Assembly (NCBI GenBank): GCA_947259785.1 | Contig: CAMYNQ010000004.1 | Span: forward strand, 1 to 59,061 | Length of the DNA stretch: 59,061 nt | Direction of reading: 5' to 3' | From: an uncultured Chromatiaceae bacterium | GTDB taxonomy: Bacteria > Pseudomonadota > Gammaproteobacteria > Tenderiales > Tenderiaceae | In this document: piece after piece, positions 26,064 to 35,806 of the stretch | Position numbering within the stretch: position 1 is the stretch's first letter | Layout: each line of letters begins with the position of its first letter | The notes under the pieces: model-generated | Seen by the model: the letters and a program-made list of their open reading frames with translations, nothing else | Told to the model about the DNA's origin: nothing | Database searches by the model: none | Position numbers and translations under genes: made by a program

Positions 26064-27750
26064 GCTGGCTCCTTTTGTTCTATTTTTTATTGCCGCGCTA
26101 CTAGCAGCCGTGACGCAAGGCACTCTGCGCCAGCTTATTTTACTGGCCACGCCGATCATCACTGGATTACACATTTGGTTAAACATTGATGTTGGCTTAT
26201 TAGTCACTCATTCTATTATGAGTTATGAGTTAACCGTTATGCGCACGGACAAACTCAGCATACTCTTTGCGTATCTATTCTGTATTGCCAGCTTTATCGC
26301 GGTCATTTTTTCTCTGCATGTAAAAGACACAAAACAGCATGTCGCCGGATTAATGTATGCAGGCAGTGCGCTGGGCGCCGTGTTTGCGGGCGATTTTATT
26401 ACTCTGTTTATTTTTTGGGAGCTGCTGGCAATAAGCTCGGTGTTTCTTATCTGGGCACGCGGCACTGAACGTGCAATCAAGGCAGGCATGCGCTACCTGG
26501 TTTTTCAGGTTATGTCAGGGGTATTGTTATTAGCCGGGGCCTTGGTGTATTACCATGACACCGGTTCATTGGCCTTTAATCATATTGGCCTGGAGGGCAT
26601 TGCAGGTTGGCTGATTTTTATCGCCTTTGGCATTAAAAGCGCATTTCCTTTTCTACATAGCTGGCTTACCGATGGGTATCCCGAGGCGACCGTTACCGGC
26701 ACGGTATTCCTTTCAGCCTTTACAACCAAGGTTGCGGTGTATGCCTTGGCGCGTGGTTTTGCCGGTGAAGAGATCCTGGTTTATATCGGCGTGACCATGG
26801 CCTGCTTTCCAATTTTCTACGCTGTTATCGAAAATGATCTGCGAAAAGTACTCGCCTATAGCTTGATTAACCAGGTGGGGTTTATGGTGACGGGCATTGG
26901 CATTGGAACTGCTTTGGCATTAAATGGTGCCGTTGCTCACGCCTTTAGTGATGTGATTTTTAAAGGGCTGCTGTTCATGTCCATGGGCGCCGTGTTATAC
27001 CGCGTTGGCAATATCAATGGCTCTGATTTGGGTGGGCTTTATAAGTCCATGCCCAAAACCACGGTGCTCTGTATTGTCGGTGCGTTATCGATCTCCGCAT
27101 TCCCGCTTTTTAGTGGCTTTATTAGTAAGTCCATGGTGATGACCGCGCTGATGTATGAAGACTATGGTTACTTGTGGCTATTGATGTTGTTTGCTTCAGC
27201 CGGTGTATTCCATCATGCGGGAATCAAGATTCCCTACTTTGCATTCTTTGCCCATGACTCTGGCATTCGCACCCAGGAAGCACCAACAAACATGTTAATC
27301 GCCATGACGATTGCCGCTGGGTTGTGCATTTTTATTGGCACACAACCTCAATACCTATATGCGCTGTTACCTTGGCAAGTAGACTACTGGCCATACGATA
27401 CAACACACGTGCTGGCGCAATTACAGCTGTTGTTTTTCTCAGCGTTGGCGTTTGTCTGGTTAAACAAAAAAGGACTATATCCACCAGAGTTGCGTTCGAT
27501 TAACTTGGACGCGGAATGGTTTTATCGCAAATTGTTACCCGCAGGGGCTCAACGAGGTGTCGCGTTTCTTAGTCATGCAAAAGAGTACGCAATGGCGATT
27601 ATAATTGCACCTGCACAGGGTGTTAGAGTGATGTTCTCTAAATCTCCAGCGGCCAAATACCATCTCTCAGAAAGCTGGCCTACCGGGAGCATGGTGTTCT
27701 GGATTGCAACTATTCTTGCCGCTTATCTGTTGCTGGATATCTTTGGCTAG
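26056..27750 (+). CDS. Third MnhD-like (proton-translocating) subunit
   Basis: This 564-residue protein has the same proton-channel core: FIFWELLAISSVFLIWARGT (about 116-135), GIKSAFPFLHSWLTDGYPEA (about 195-214) and DLRKVLAYSLINQVGFMVTG (about 267-286), followed by AHAFSDVIFKGLLFMSMGAV. The C-terminal extension (about 460-564) has an amphipathic stretch and a last helix. With the two other D-like genes, the operon encodes three antiporter-type channels, more than the two of group 1 Mrp. It ends the operon. Confidence 0.9.
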   Translation: MSELAPFVLFFIAALLAAVTQGTLRQLILLATPIITGLHIWLNIDVGLLVTHSIMSYELTVMRTDKLSILFAYLFCIASFIAVIFSLHVKDTKQHVAGLMYAGSALGAVFAGDFITLFIFWELLAISSVFLIWARGTERAIKAGMRYLVFQVMSGVLLLAGALVYYHDTGSLAFNHIGLEGIAGWLIFIAFGIKSAFPFLHSWLTDGYPEATVTGTVFLSAFTTKVAVYALARGFAGEEILVYIGVTMACFPIFYAVIENDLRKVLAYSLINQVGFMVTGIGIGTALALNGAVAHAFSDVIFKGLLFMSMGAVLYRVGNINGSDLGGLYKSMPKTTVLCIVGALSISAFPLFSGFISKSMVMTALMYEDYGYLWLLMLFASAGVFHHAGIKIPYFAFFAHDSGIRTQEAPTNMLIAMTIAAGLCIFIGTQPQYLYALLPWQVDYWPYDTTHVLAQLQLLFFSALAFVWLNKKGLYPPELRSINLDAEWFYRKLLPAGAQRGVAFLSHAKEYAMAIIIAPAQGVRVMFSKSPAAKYHLSESWPTGSMVFWIATILAAYLLLDIFG

Positions 27751-28004
27751 GTGCTTTATGGAAGCGGGCGGTACGCCGTCAAAGCCAGTTGGATCAATCT
27801 GATTTAAGAGAGGCTTCAGCTCATCTGTTGGGTTTGTAAATTATTACGACAATACACTGCCTTTCATATGGCTAGTGTTTCCAGCTTAGTTCGTTCCCGT
27901 CGATCCAGTATTTTCTGACATCTTAACGGGGTAAGTGTGCACAACCGTGGCTGTGTTCATGATTGAGATTTTTCCCACGTTAGGCAAACAGTTTCCAGTA
28001 AACT
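27751..28004. other. Intergenic stretch after the antiporter operon
   Basis: No RNA gene or clear terminator is seen in these 254 bases. A short frame (QLDQSDLREASAHLLGL, then a stop, ending about 27840) resembles the C-terminal helix of a Fis-type regulator, but it is too short to support a call. Confidence 0.3.
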
Positions 28005-30710
28005 GTGGAATTGGAATTGTTACGCCCTGAGATGGAGCATAGCTTGTCAGAATTGTTGGAAAAGATTGCCGCCGGCTGTACCGTTCTGACGGTCAACAGC
28101 CGCCTTGCATTGCATTTGCACAAGGACTACGAGGTTTGGCAACGGCAGCAGGGCAATAGCAGCTGGGCCACGCCAGAGGTCATTCCCTGGGGCGCTTGGT
28201 TACAGCAGCTATGGCAAGAGGCCGAGTTTCTGCAGGGCGGCAACTTGCCAATCATGCTGGCCACTGAGCAATCGCAGGCTGTTTGGGAGGCTGTGATCCA
28301 GTCATCCGGCGAGACGCTGTTGAATATTCCGGCCACCGCACGCTCGGCCATGCAGGCATGGCGGTTATTGCAGCAGTGGAACCTTGCTCCTGAAATTCTG
28401 GCCTCCGAAGACAGTCTTGATAGCGCCGCCTTTTACCGCTGGGCCAAAGAATTCTGTCGCCGTTGCCAAAAGCACAACTGGTTGGATGAGGTCTCATTGC
28501 CGGCTTGGCTTTGTGAAACCTTGCGGGCGGGAGAGCTACAGTCGCCGGCCCATGTGCTGTTGTTTGGTTTTGATGAGCTGACACCACAGCATCAGTCCGT
28601 TATTGATGTACTGCAAACGCAGGGAACAATAGTTGAGTTGGTTGAAGCGAGATCATCTGAAACAACCGTCGTCTCCTTGCAGCCCTGCGCCGATAGTCAG
28701 ACTGAAATCAGGCAGGTGGCCTTGTGGTTGCGATATTTGTTAGAACAAGGCGTTGAGGCGCCAATAGGCGTGGTTGTACCTGATCTGTCTGGTCTGCGTG
28801 GCGACATCGAACGCATCTTTGATGAGGTGATGTTGCCGGCTGCGGTGTTGAACCTGAATCAAAAACCGCAACGCCCCTACAATATATCGCTAGGCCAGCC
28901 GATGGCGCAGTTGCCTGTTATTCATGCGGCTTTAAGCCTGTTGGATGTGCTGCGTGGGCCAACAGCCCTGGCCAACTGGAGTCGTCTGTTGTTGTCGCCG
29001 TTTATTGGCGCTGCTGATCTGGAATTGAGTCAGCGGGCGCTAGTCGATGCAGCCTTACGTCGTCATGGCGAGGCGACGCTGAGTCTGAAACAGGTGTTGT
29101 ATCACGCCGATAAAAACGACTGTGAACTGTTAACAGCCTTATTACAACGGCTACAGCAGAACGTAGATAATTTTCCCAGACGGCAGTCCCCCGATGCCTG
29201 GGTCAACAGTTTTCAATTGCTGTTGCAACAGGCTGGCTGGCCCGGTGACCGTAGCCTCGACAGCTCGACCTTTCAGGCCATACAGGCCTGGAAAAAGATG
29301 TTGTCACGGTTTGCCAGCCTGAGTCAGGTGAGCGCTAATCTGACTTTTAGCCAAGCCCTGAAACAATTGCGTCAGCTGGCCAAAAACACCTTGTTTCAGG
29401 CCCAGAGTAAAAATGAACCGGTGCAGGTGCTGGGAGTGTTGGAGGCGGCTGGGGTGCAGTTCAGTCATTGCTGGCTGATGGGCCTGCACGATGGTGTCTG
29501 GCCGCCGGCAACATCGCCCAATCCATTTTTGCCCATAGACCTGCAACGGCGTTATAACATGCCACATGCCTCGGCCGAGCGTGAGTTGGCTTACGCCGAG
29601 CAGGTCAGTTTACGTCTATTTGCTGCAGCGCCTGAGGTGATTGTTAGTTACCCGCAACGAGAAGGTGACAGTGATCTGCGCCCCAGTCCTTTGATTGCCG
29701 AAAAGCCGTTGTTACAAAAGACAGCGTGGTTGGATGAAGTACAGCCGCGTTTTCGTGATCAGATATTTCACTCCAGCCAGTTGGAGGGTTATGCCGACTG
29801 GCAGGCACCTGAATTGACTAAGGGTACTTCGGTGCGTGGTGGCACCAGCATCTTCAAAGATCAGGCCGCTTGTCCTTTTCGCGCCTTTGGCCGGCATCGC
29901 CTTAGAGCTGAAGGTTTGGACGAACCGGAGTTGGGCCTGAATGCGGCCGAGCGTGGCAACTTGGTGCATGCTTTGATGGAACGGTTGTGGTCTGAGCTGC
30001 ATGACCTGCATACACTTAATCAACTTGATGACAGCAGTTTGCAGCAGCTTGTAGAGAAAGTGGTGACGGAGTTGATTGCTGCCGAGGCGTGCCGCTATCC
30101 GCAGGTCTTTACTGAACGTTTCGCAGCGCTGGAGCAGGCTCGCCTGATCAAGTTGGCTTTAGCTTGGTTGGAGCTGGAACGGCAACGGGCACCCTTTGAG
30201 GTGACTGCGGTAGAACAACAGCGGCAGGTGTCGCTGGCTGGATTGGAGATGCAGGTTAAAGCCGATCGCATCGACCGACTTGAATCGGGCGGTGAGATGA
30301 TCATCGATTACAAGACTGGTAAGGCCAGCGTTAATGATTGGTTTGGTGCACGGCCCAATGAACCGCAATTACCTTTATATGCAGTCACTAGCGATCAGGA
30401 CGTCACCGCGCTGGCCTTTGCCACCTTGCGCACCGGTGACGTGGCCTTGAAAGGTGTTAGCCGAGATAAAGGTATTGCCAAAGGCATCAAACCCGGTGAG
30501 GTGGACTGGTATGTGCAACAGCGGCTGTGGTCTGACGAGCTGAATCGCCTCGGTGAGAATTTTCGTCAGGGTCAGGCCGAGGTCGATCCCAAGGATGCCT
30601 TTAGCCAGAGCAGCAAGGCCTGTATGTATTGTGATCTGGGGCCGCTGTGTCGCATCAATGAATTGAATGGCAGCAGTCTGGATGACTTGGGAGGGGATGG
30701 CAATGAGTAA
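28005..30710 (+). CDS. AddB-like PD-(D/E)XK nuclease, DNA repair
   Basis: This 901-residue protein resembles the B subunit of AddAB-type recombination nucleases and the roughly 900-residue 'probable DNA repair protein' family found beside a UvrD-like helicase. There is no Walker A loop at the start (TVLTVNSRLALHLHKD), so the helicase part is probably inactive. The C-terminal nuclease has RIDRLESGGEMIIDYKTGKA (about 755-774; catalytic D and K). Cysteines in QAACPFRAF (about 623) and CMYCDLGPLC fit the iron-sulfur staple of AddB. Start GTG 28005 or ATG 28032 is undecided. It overlaps the helicase gene by eight bases. Confidence 0.85.
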   Translation: MELELLRPEMEHSLSELLEKIAAGCTVLTVNSRLALHLHKDYEVWQRQQGNSSWATPEVIPWGAWLQQLWQEAEFLQGGNLPIMLATEQSQAVWEAVIQSSGETLLNIPATARSAMQAWRLLQQWNLAPEILASEDSLDSAAFYRWAKEFCRRCQKHNWLDEVSLPAWLCETLRAGELQSPAHVLLFGFDELTPQHQSVIDVLQTQGTIVELVEARSSETTVVSLQPCADSQTEIRQVALWLRYLLEQGVEAPIGVVVPDLSGLRGDIERIFDEVMLPAAVLNLNQKPQRPYNISLGQPMAQLPVIHAALSLLDVLRGPTALANWSRLLLSPFIGAADLELSQRALVDAALRRHGEATLSLKQVLYHADKNDCELLTALLQRLQQNVDNFPRRQSPDAWVNSFQLLLQQAGWPGDRSLDSSTFQAIQAWKKMLSRFASLSQVSANLTFSQALKQLRQLAKNTLFQAQSKNEPVQVLGVLEAAGVQFSHCWLMGLHDGVWPPATSPNPFLPIDLQRRYNMPHASAERELAYAEQVSLRLFAAAPEVIVSYPQREGDSDLRPSPLIAEKPLLQKTAWLDEVQPRFRDQIFHSSQLEGYADWQAPELTKGTSVRGGTSIFKDQAACPFRAFGRHRLRAEGLDEPELGLNAAERGNLVHALMERLWSELHDLHTLNQLDDSSLQQLVEKVVTELIAAEACRYPQVFTERFAALEQARLIKLALAWLELERQRAPFEVTAVEQQRQVSLAGLEMQVKADRIDRLESGGEMIIDYKTGKASVNDWFGARPNEPQLPLYAVTSDQDVTALAFATLRTGDVALKGVSRDKGIAKGIKPGEVDWYVQQRLWSDELNRLGENFRQGQAEVDPKDAFSQSSKACMYCDLGPLCRINELNGSSLDDLGGDGNE

Positions 30711-33700
30711 AACAGTCGTCGATCTCGACCAACGCCAGCAGGCGCTTGACCCAGGTCAGTCGTTTATTGTTCAAGCGCCGGCCGGGTCCGGTAAGACCGG
30801 CCTGATCACACAGCGCTTTCTGGTATTGCTGGCAGGGGTGGAACTGCCAGAAGAGATTGTTGCCATCACCTTTACCCGTAAAGCTGCCGCCGAGATGCGC
30901 GAACGTCTGATCGAGGCCTTGAACCTGGCTACTAGACCGTTGCTGGATGATGCTGATGATTACCTGCGCCAGACCTGGAACCTGGCCCGAGCGGCATTAA
31001 AGCGTGACAGCGATAAGGGCTGGCAGTTGTTACAGAACCCGGCTCGTCTGCGCATTCAAACCATCGACTCACTCTGTGCCTCACTGACGCGACAGCTGCC
31101 GATTATGTCAAAGTTTGGTGCTCAGCCCGCCATCGCCGATGATGCCAATGCCCTATATATAGAGGCAGCTCGTACTACCTTGGCAGATCTTGAAAAGGGT
31201 GAGGCCTGGTCGTCAGCCATCGAAGCCTTGCTGGGTCATCTGGATAACAACCTAGCAGTGGCGGAGCGCATGCTGGTCAGCATGTTAGCGCGGCGCGAGC
31301 AGTGGTTGCGTCACCTGGTCAATATTCGTCATGAGGATGAATGGCGTGGCGCGCTGGAGGCGGCGTTGCAAAATACTATCGAAGACGCATTACAAAATGT
31401 GTATCAGACATTTCCGCCGATGCAGATTTCTGAGTTGATTGATGTGCTCGACTTTGCCGCTAATAACGTTGCCGATGATCATGCCCTGGCGGCTTGCCGT
31501 GGCCTGACTGAGTTGCCCGATTGCAGCGCCGATGCCTTGCCGCAGTGGCTGGGCATAGTTGAACTATTGTTAAAGAACGATGGCGACTGGCGCAGCAATC
31601 CACGTGGCATCACTGCCAAACAGGGTTTTCCTGCGCCATCCAGCGCCAAGACTGACAAGGCCTTAAAAGAAAAGCTGACAGCCAAAAAAGAAGCGGTCGT
31701 TGAATTGGTTGGACTATTGAGTGAGCAGCCTGGCTTGCAGCAAAGCTTGTTGGATATCCGCAGCCTGCCAGCGCCGTTATACAGTGAAAGCCAATGGCAG
31801 GTTGTCGCTGCCCTGCGCGAATTGCTTATCACTGCCGCTATGCATCTGAAAGTTGTGTTTGGTGCTAGTGGGCAAGTGGATTTCAGTGAGATGTCACAAT
31901 CAGCTCTAGCTGCCCTGGGTGATGAAGATGCCCCAAGCGACCTGGCTCTGGTGTTGGATTATCGCATTCAACACCTGCTAGTGGATGAGTTTCAAGACAC
32001 CTCGTTTGGCCAGTTTGAATTGCTGAAACGCCTCACCGCAGGTTGGCAACCAGACGATGGTCGCACCCTGTTTCTGGTGGGTGATCCAATGCAGTCCATC
32101 TACCGTTTTCGCGAGGCCGAGGTCGGTCTGTATCTGCGTGCCCGCCGCGAAGGCATTGCTGATGTGCCACTGACACCGTTGACGCTGAGTGTGAACTTCC
32201 GCTCCCAGGCCGGTATTGTCGACTGGGTTAATCAAAGTTTTGCCGAGGTCTTTCCTGGCACAGAGGATGTCACTGTGGGTGCCGTCTCATATTCTGAATC
32301 GGTGGCCTTTCATGGTTTTAATGGCGAGGCGGTGCAGGTGCATCCCGCCCTTGAACAAAACACGGCGGTGGAGGCTGCTCAAGTTATAGAACTGATATGT
32401 CAGGCGCAACAGGAAAACCCGCAAGGCACGATTGCCGTGTTGGTGCGCGCCCGTAGTCATCTGGTCGACATTATCGCCGCTTTGAAGGATGCCGCACTGC
32501 CGTATCGTGCCATCGAAATCGAACAGCTCGGTCATCGACCCGTGGTGCAGGATCTGTATGTACTAACCCGTGCCTTATTGCATCCTGGTGACAGGCTGGC
32601 CTGGCTGGCGGTACTGCGCGCACCGTGGTGTGGGCTGGAGCTGGCCGATCTAAATAAACTCGCCGAGCAGGATTCAAAGGCAGTGATCTGGCAGCAGTTG
32701 CAGGATGTCGAACTGATTGGCCAATTGTCAGACCAAGGTCAGCAGCGTTTGGCGCGGTTGATATTAGTTTTCACGCAAGCCATGGCAGCACGTTTTCAGT
32801 ATGGCCTGCGGCATTGGTTGGAATCAACCTGGTTGCAACTGGGTGGTCCGGCCTGTGTTGAGAATGCCACTGACCTGGAAGATGCCGAGGTATTCCTCAG
32901 TCTGCTGCAACAACTCGATAGTGCCGGTGGTCTGGACGAGATGAAACTGTTGGATGAACGCCTGGCCAAGTTGTTTGCTCTGCCTGATATCGCTGCCGAT
33001 GACCGACTGCAACTGATGACCATACACAAGTCCAAGGGGCTGGAGTTTGATACGGTCATCCTGCCCAATCTAGGCCGCCAGGCCGCCGCCGATGATAGTC
33101 CGTTGTTGATGTGGCTGGAACGTTGGTCGGCCGGTGAGCATGGTGAACTGTTGTTGGCACCGCTGCGCGCTACTGGTGATAAACATGATGCCATTTATAG
33201 TTATTTGAAGAGCATTGACAAGCGCAAGGCCGAATTTGAAACCGGCCGGGTATTGTATGTGGCGGCGACACGGGCACGGCAACAGCTGCACCTGTTGGGC
33301 CATACCACGACAAAAGATGATGAGCTGAAGCCGCCGCGTTCCAGTTCGTTATTGTCACTGTTGTGGTCGAGACTGGAACCTGACTTTGCCGAGCTACTAC
33401 AGAGCCACTCAGATATTGATGTTGAAATCAGTGATGCTGGAAATGCTCTGGAGTCTGAAAACAGACTCAAGCGCCTCAACTTGCAATGGCAGTCACCCAC
33501 ACCGCTTGCCTCGATAGAGTTAAACGCCGATAGCAAAACGCAGTTTGAAGACGAGACCAATCTGGAGTTTATCTGGGCCAGCGAAACTGCGCGCCATGTC
33601 GGCACGGTGGTGCATGCCTTGTTACAACGCATTGCCCAACAGGGTTTGCAGCACTGGGATGAACAACGGATTAGCAGTTTGCGGCCTTATTATCGAGCCA

Positions 33701-34113
33701 GTCTGTTGCGCCATGGAGTGATGCAAGAAGAGCTTGATGGCGCGGTTGAGCGTGTTGAAAAAAGTCTGTTGCTGACCCTGCAAGACCAACAGGGTCGCTG
33801 GATTATGGACGGGCAACATCAGGATAGTCAGTGTGAATATGCCATGACGGGTGTTTTGCGTGACCGAGCCATGCGGGTGGTGATCGACAGAACCTTTGTC
33901 GATGCCGATGGCAGCCGCTGGATTATCGACTACAAAACAGGCAGCCATGAAGGTGGTGGTGTCGAGGCCTATCTTGATGAGGAACAGGATCGCTATCGAA
34001 ATCAATTACAGCGCTATGCGGCCTTGATGCGTTTGCAGGATGATCGGCCAATTCAGCTGGGTCTGTACTTTCCTATGATGCAGGCCTGGCGAACGTGGAA
34101 GTATGAATTATAG
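30703..34113 (+). CDS. AddA-like UvrD-family helicase-nuclease
   Basis: The 1136-residue protein shows all superfamily 1A helicase motifs: QAPAGSGKTGLITQRF (Walker A, about 22-37), AITFTRKAAAEMRERL, LVDEFQDTSFGQFELL (motif II, about 426-441), SVNFRSQAGIVDW, and MTIHKSKGLEFDTVIL (about 772-787). The C-terminal nuclease motif RWIIDYKTGSHEG (about 1071-1083) is present. Together with the upstream protein it should resect double-strand breaks for RecA, replacing RecBCD. The track start is 30667, but ATG 30703 follows GAGGGG at six bases and overlaps the upstream stop (ATGAGTAA). Confidence 0.9.
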   Translation: MSKTVVDLDQRQQALDPGQSFIVQAPAGSGKTGLITQRFLVLLAGVELPEEIVAITFTRKAAAEMRERLIEALNLATRPLLDDADDYLRQTWNLARAALKRDSDKGWQLLQNPARLRIQTIDSLCASLTRQLPIMSKFGAQPAIADDANALYIEAARTTLADLEKGEAWSSAIEALLGHLDNNLAVAERMLVSMLARREQWLRHLVNIRHEDEWRGALEAALQNTIEDALQNVYQTFPPMQISELIDVLDFAANNVADDHALAACRGLTELPDCSADALPQWLGIVELLLKNDGDWRSNPRGITAKQGFPAPSSAKTDKALKEKLTAKKEAVVELVGLLSEQPGLQQSLLDIRSLPAPLYSESQWQVVAALRELLITAAMHLKVVFGASGQVDFSEMSQSALAALGDEDAPSDLALVLDYRIQHLLVDEFQDTSFGQFELLKRLTAGWQPDDGRTLFLVGDPMQSIYRFREAEVGLYLRARREGIADVPLTPLTLSVNFRSQAGIVDWVNQSFAEVFPGTEDVTVGAVSYSESVAFHGFNGEAVQVHPALEQNTAVEAAQVIELICQAQQENPQGTIAVLVRARSHLVDIIAALKDAALPYRAIEIEQLGHRPVVQDLYVLTRALLHPGDRLAWLAVLRAPWCGLELADLNKLAEQDSKAVIWQQLQDVELIGQLSDQGQQRLARLILVFTQAMAARFQYGLRHWLESTWLQLGGPACVENATDLEDAEVFLSLLQQLDSAGGLDEMKLLDERLAKLFALPDIAADDRLQLMTIHKSKGLEFDTVILPNLGRQAAADDSPLLMWLERWSAGEHGELLLAPLRATGDKHDAIYSYLKSIDKRKAEFETGRVLYVAATRARQQLHLLGHTTTKDDELKPPRSSSLLSLLWSRLEPDFAELLQSHSDIDVEISDAGNALESENRLKRLNLQWQSPTPLASIELNADSKTQFEDETNLEFIWASETARHVGTVVHALLQRIAQQGLQHWDEQRISSLRPYYRASLLRHGVMQEELDGAVERVEKSLLLTLQDQQGRWIMDGQHQDSQCEYAMTGVLRDRAMRVVIDRTFVDADGSRWIIDYKTGSHEGGGVEAYLDEEQDRYRNQLQRYAALMRLQDDRPIQLGLYFPMMQAWRTWKYEL

Positions 34114-34125
34114 AGGAAATATTTT

Positions 34126-34500
34126 ATGGAGCTGGTAAAAACGATTCACGTCGGCTGCGCACTGTTGTCTATCATTGGCTTCACTGTTCGTGGCATCTTG
34201 ATGATGCGTGATTCAGTCATTTTGCAAATGCGTTTTACCAAAATTGCACCGCATATCATTGACACATTGCTGCTAGGTAGTGCGATTTGGCTAGCCGTGC
34301 AATATGGCCTCGGCCCTGGTGATAACCCATGGCTGATGGCCAAAATTATTGCCTTGCTGGTGTACATCGGTTTGGGAACTGTGGCCTTGAAAAGAGGTAA
34401 GACCAAACAGGTACGCGTTTTCGCCTGGTTGGCTGCCTTGCTGGTGTTTGCCTATATTGTGGCAGTAGCGGTGACCAAGATGCCACTGCTGGGCGTTTGA
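34126..34500 (+). CDS. SirB2-family membrane protein
   Basis: The 124-residue protein has four membrane helices and the SirB2 look: VKTIHVGCALLSIIGFTVRG (about 4-23), KIAPHIIDTLLLGSAIWLAV (about 39-58) and PWLMAKIIALLVYIGLGTVA (about 66-85). SirB2 proteins have no firm biochemical role. A ribosome-binding site (gaggaaat) precedes the ATG, 12 bases after the helicase gene, so it may be co-transcribed with it. Confidence 0.9.
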   Translation: MELVKTIHVGCALLSIIGFTVRGILMMRDSVILQMRFTKIAPHIIDTLLLGSAIWLAVQYGLGPGDNPWLMAKIIALLVYIGLGTVALKRGKTKQVRVFAWLAALLVFAYIVAVAVTKMPLLGV

Positions 34501-34730
34501 ATCTGGGTTGGCTGCTATTGCTGGGCGGGTAAATGTTGGTGCCATGTTTGTCGAAAGAATTACCTCATCGCTGTAGGCGTGTAGGGCTAATTTCCTCTTA
34601 ATTAATAAATCTATTGACTGCTGGACTTACGCCGATATCACTTAAACATAGATTATGTTTTATAAATGATAAAAGTGGGGTTTTTGTGGTGCCGTACAGA
34701 TCTTGCAATGCTTTCTCCTGGAAAGCGGCT

Positions 34731-35804
34731 ATGAAACTCAACGTGTTAAAAGCTCGTGGTGCTCCAGATTCAAGAGTTAATGATTTTTTGTATTTATACG
34801 ATGAGCAACCTGGCTCGCGATCATTGATAGCGACCAATGTGGCTGTTTTGAAACTGGCAACATGCATGTTGCTTGGCGCTGCGCTGTTGTTTCATAACGT
34901 CGCCTTTGCCGATAAATGCCTGTATGTGTCTTCCTATCATAACGGTTATGAATGGAATGATGGTATAGAACGGGGTATTGAAACTGCGCTTAGTGGTAAA
35001 TGTGAGCTGGATAAATATTACATGGATACCAAGCGCAATAAGGGTGAGGCGTTTTATAAAAAATCCGCGCTGGCAACAAAAGAATATATTGAAGCAAACA
35101 AGCCGGATATCGTTATTGCCTGTGATGACAATGCCTCAAAGTATTTAATTAAGCCGTATTTCAAAGACGGATCACTGCCATTTGTGTTTTGTGGCATCAA
35201 CTGGACGTCAGAACCCTATGGCTACCCGTATAAAAATGTTACCGGGATAATTGAGGTGGCGCCAATTCGTCCGCTGCTCAAGGAAATTAATGGGGTCGTA
35301 GAGCCGGTAAAGAAGGGTGTTTATCTGTCGGCAGATGTGCTGACCGAACATAAGGATTATCAGCGTTACCGCGATATCTATATAAAGGAAGGTGTTGAAC
35401 TGCGCGGAGTTTTTGTCAAGACCATGGCCGACTGGAAAAAAGAGTTCATTGCTGCTCAGAGTGATGGCGTGGACTTTATTGTTCTCAATAATAATAGCGG
35501 TATAAATGACTGGAACGATGAAGAAGGCAAGCAGACCGTATTAGAGCATTCCCAAGTCTTTTCGGTTACTAATTATGACTGGATGATGCCTTATTCCATG
35601 TTCGCAATGACCAAGTTACCCGAGGAACAAGGTGAGTGGGCAGCACAAGTTGCGCTAACGATTTTAGACGGCAAGCAACCCAGCAATATTCCGATTGTGG
35701 TGAATAGGCGCTGGAATATTTTTGTCAATCCGGCCTTGCTTGAAAAGTCAGGCATCAAACTTCCGTCTCATATTATGCACAAGGCAATTAAGACAGGGCC
35801 ATAG
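34731..35804 (+). CDS. Periplasmic ABC-type substrate-binding protein
   Basis: A periplasmic binding protein of the ABC_sub_bind type. The signal peptide VLKLATCMLLGAALLFHNVAFA precedes the mature start DKCLYVSSYHNGYEWNDGIE. The middle IVIACDDNASKYLIKPYFKD and FVFCGINWTSEPYGYPYKNV are typical. The ORF opens at 34614, but the signal peptide lies more than 70 residues in; ATG 34731 still leaves about 36 extra residues, and GTG 34839 would give a standard signal peptide. There is no permease or ATPase gene; instead a histidine kinase follows after two bases, so it likely serves as a sensing partner rather than a transporter part. Confidence 0.75.
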   Translation: MKLNVLKARGAPDSRVNDFLYLYDEQPGSRSLIATNVAVLKLATCMLLGAALLFHNVAFADKCLYVSSYHNGYEWNDGIERGIETALSGKCELDKYYMDTKRNKGEAFYKKSALATKEYIEANKPDIVIACDDNASKYLIKPYFKDGSLPFVFCGINWTSEPYGYPYKNVTGIIEVAPIRPLLKEINGVVEPVKKGVYLSADVLTEHKDYQRYRDIYIKEGVELRGVFVKTMADWKKEFIAAQSDGVDFIVLNNNSGINDWNDEEGKQTVLEHSQVFSVTNYDWMMPYSMFAMTKLPEEQGEWAAQVALTILDGKQPSNIPIVVNRRWNIFVNPALLEKSGIKLPSHIMHKAIKTGP

Positions 35805-35806
35805 CT

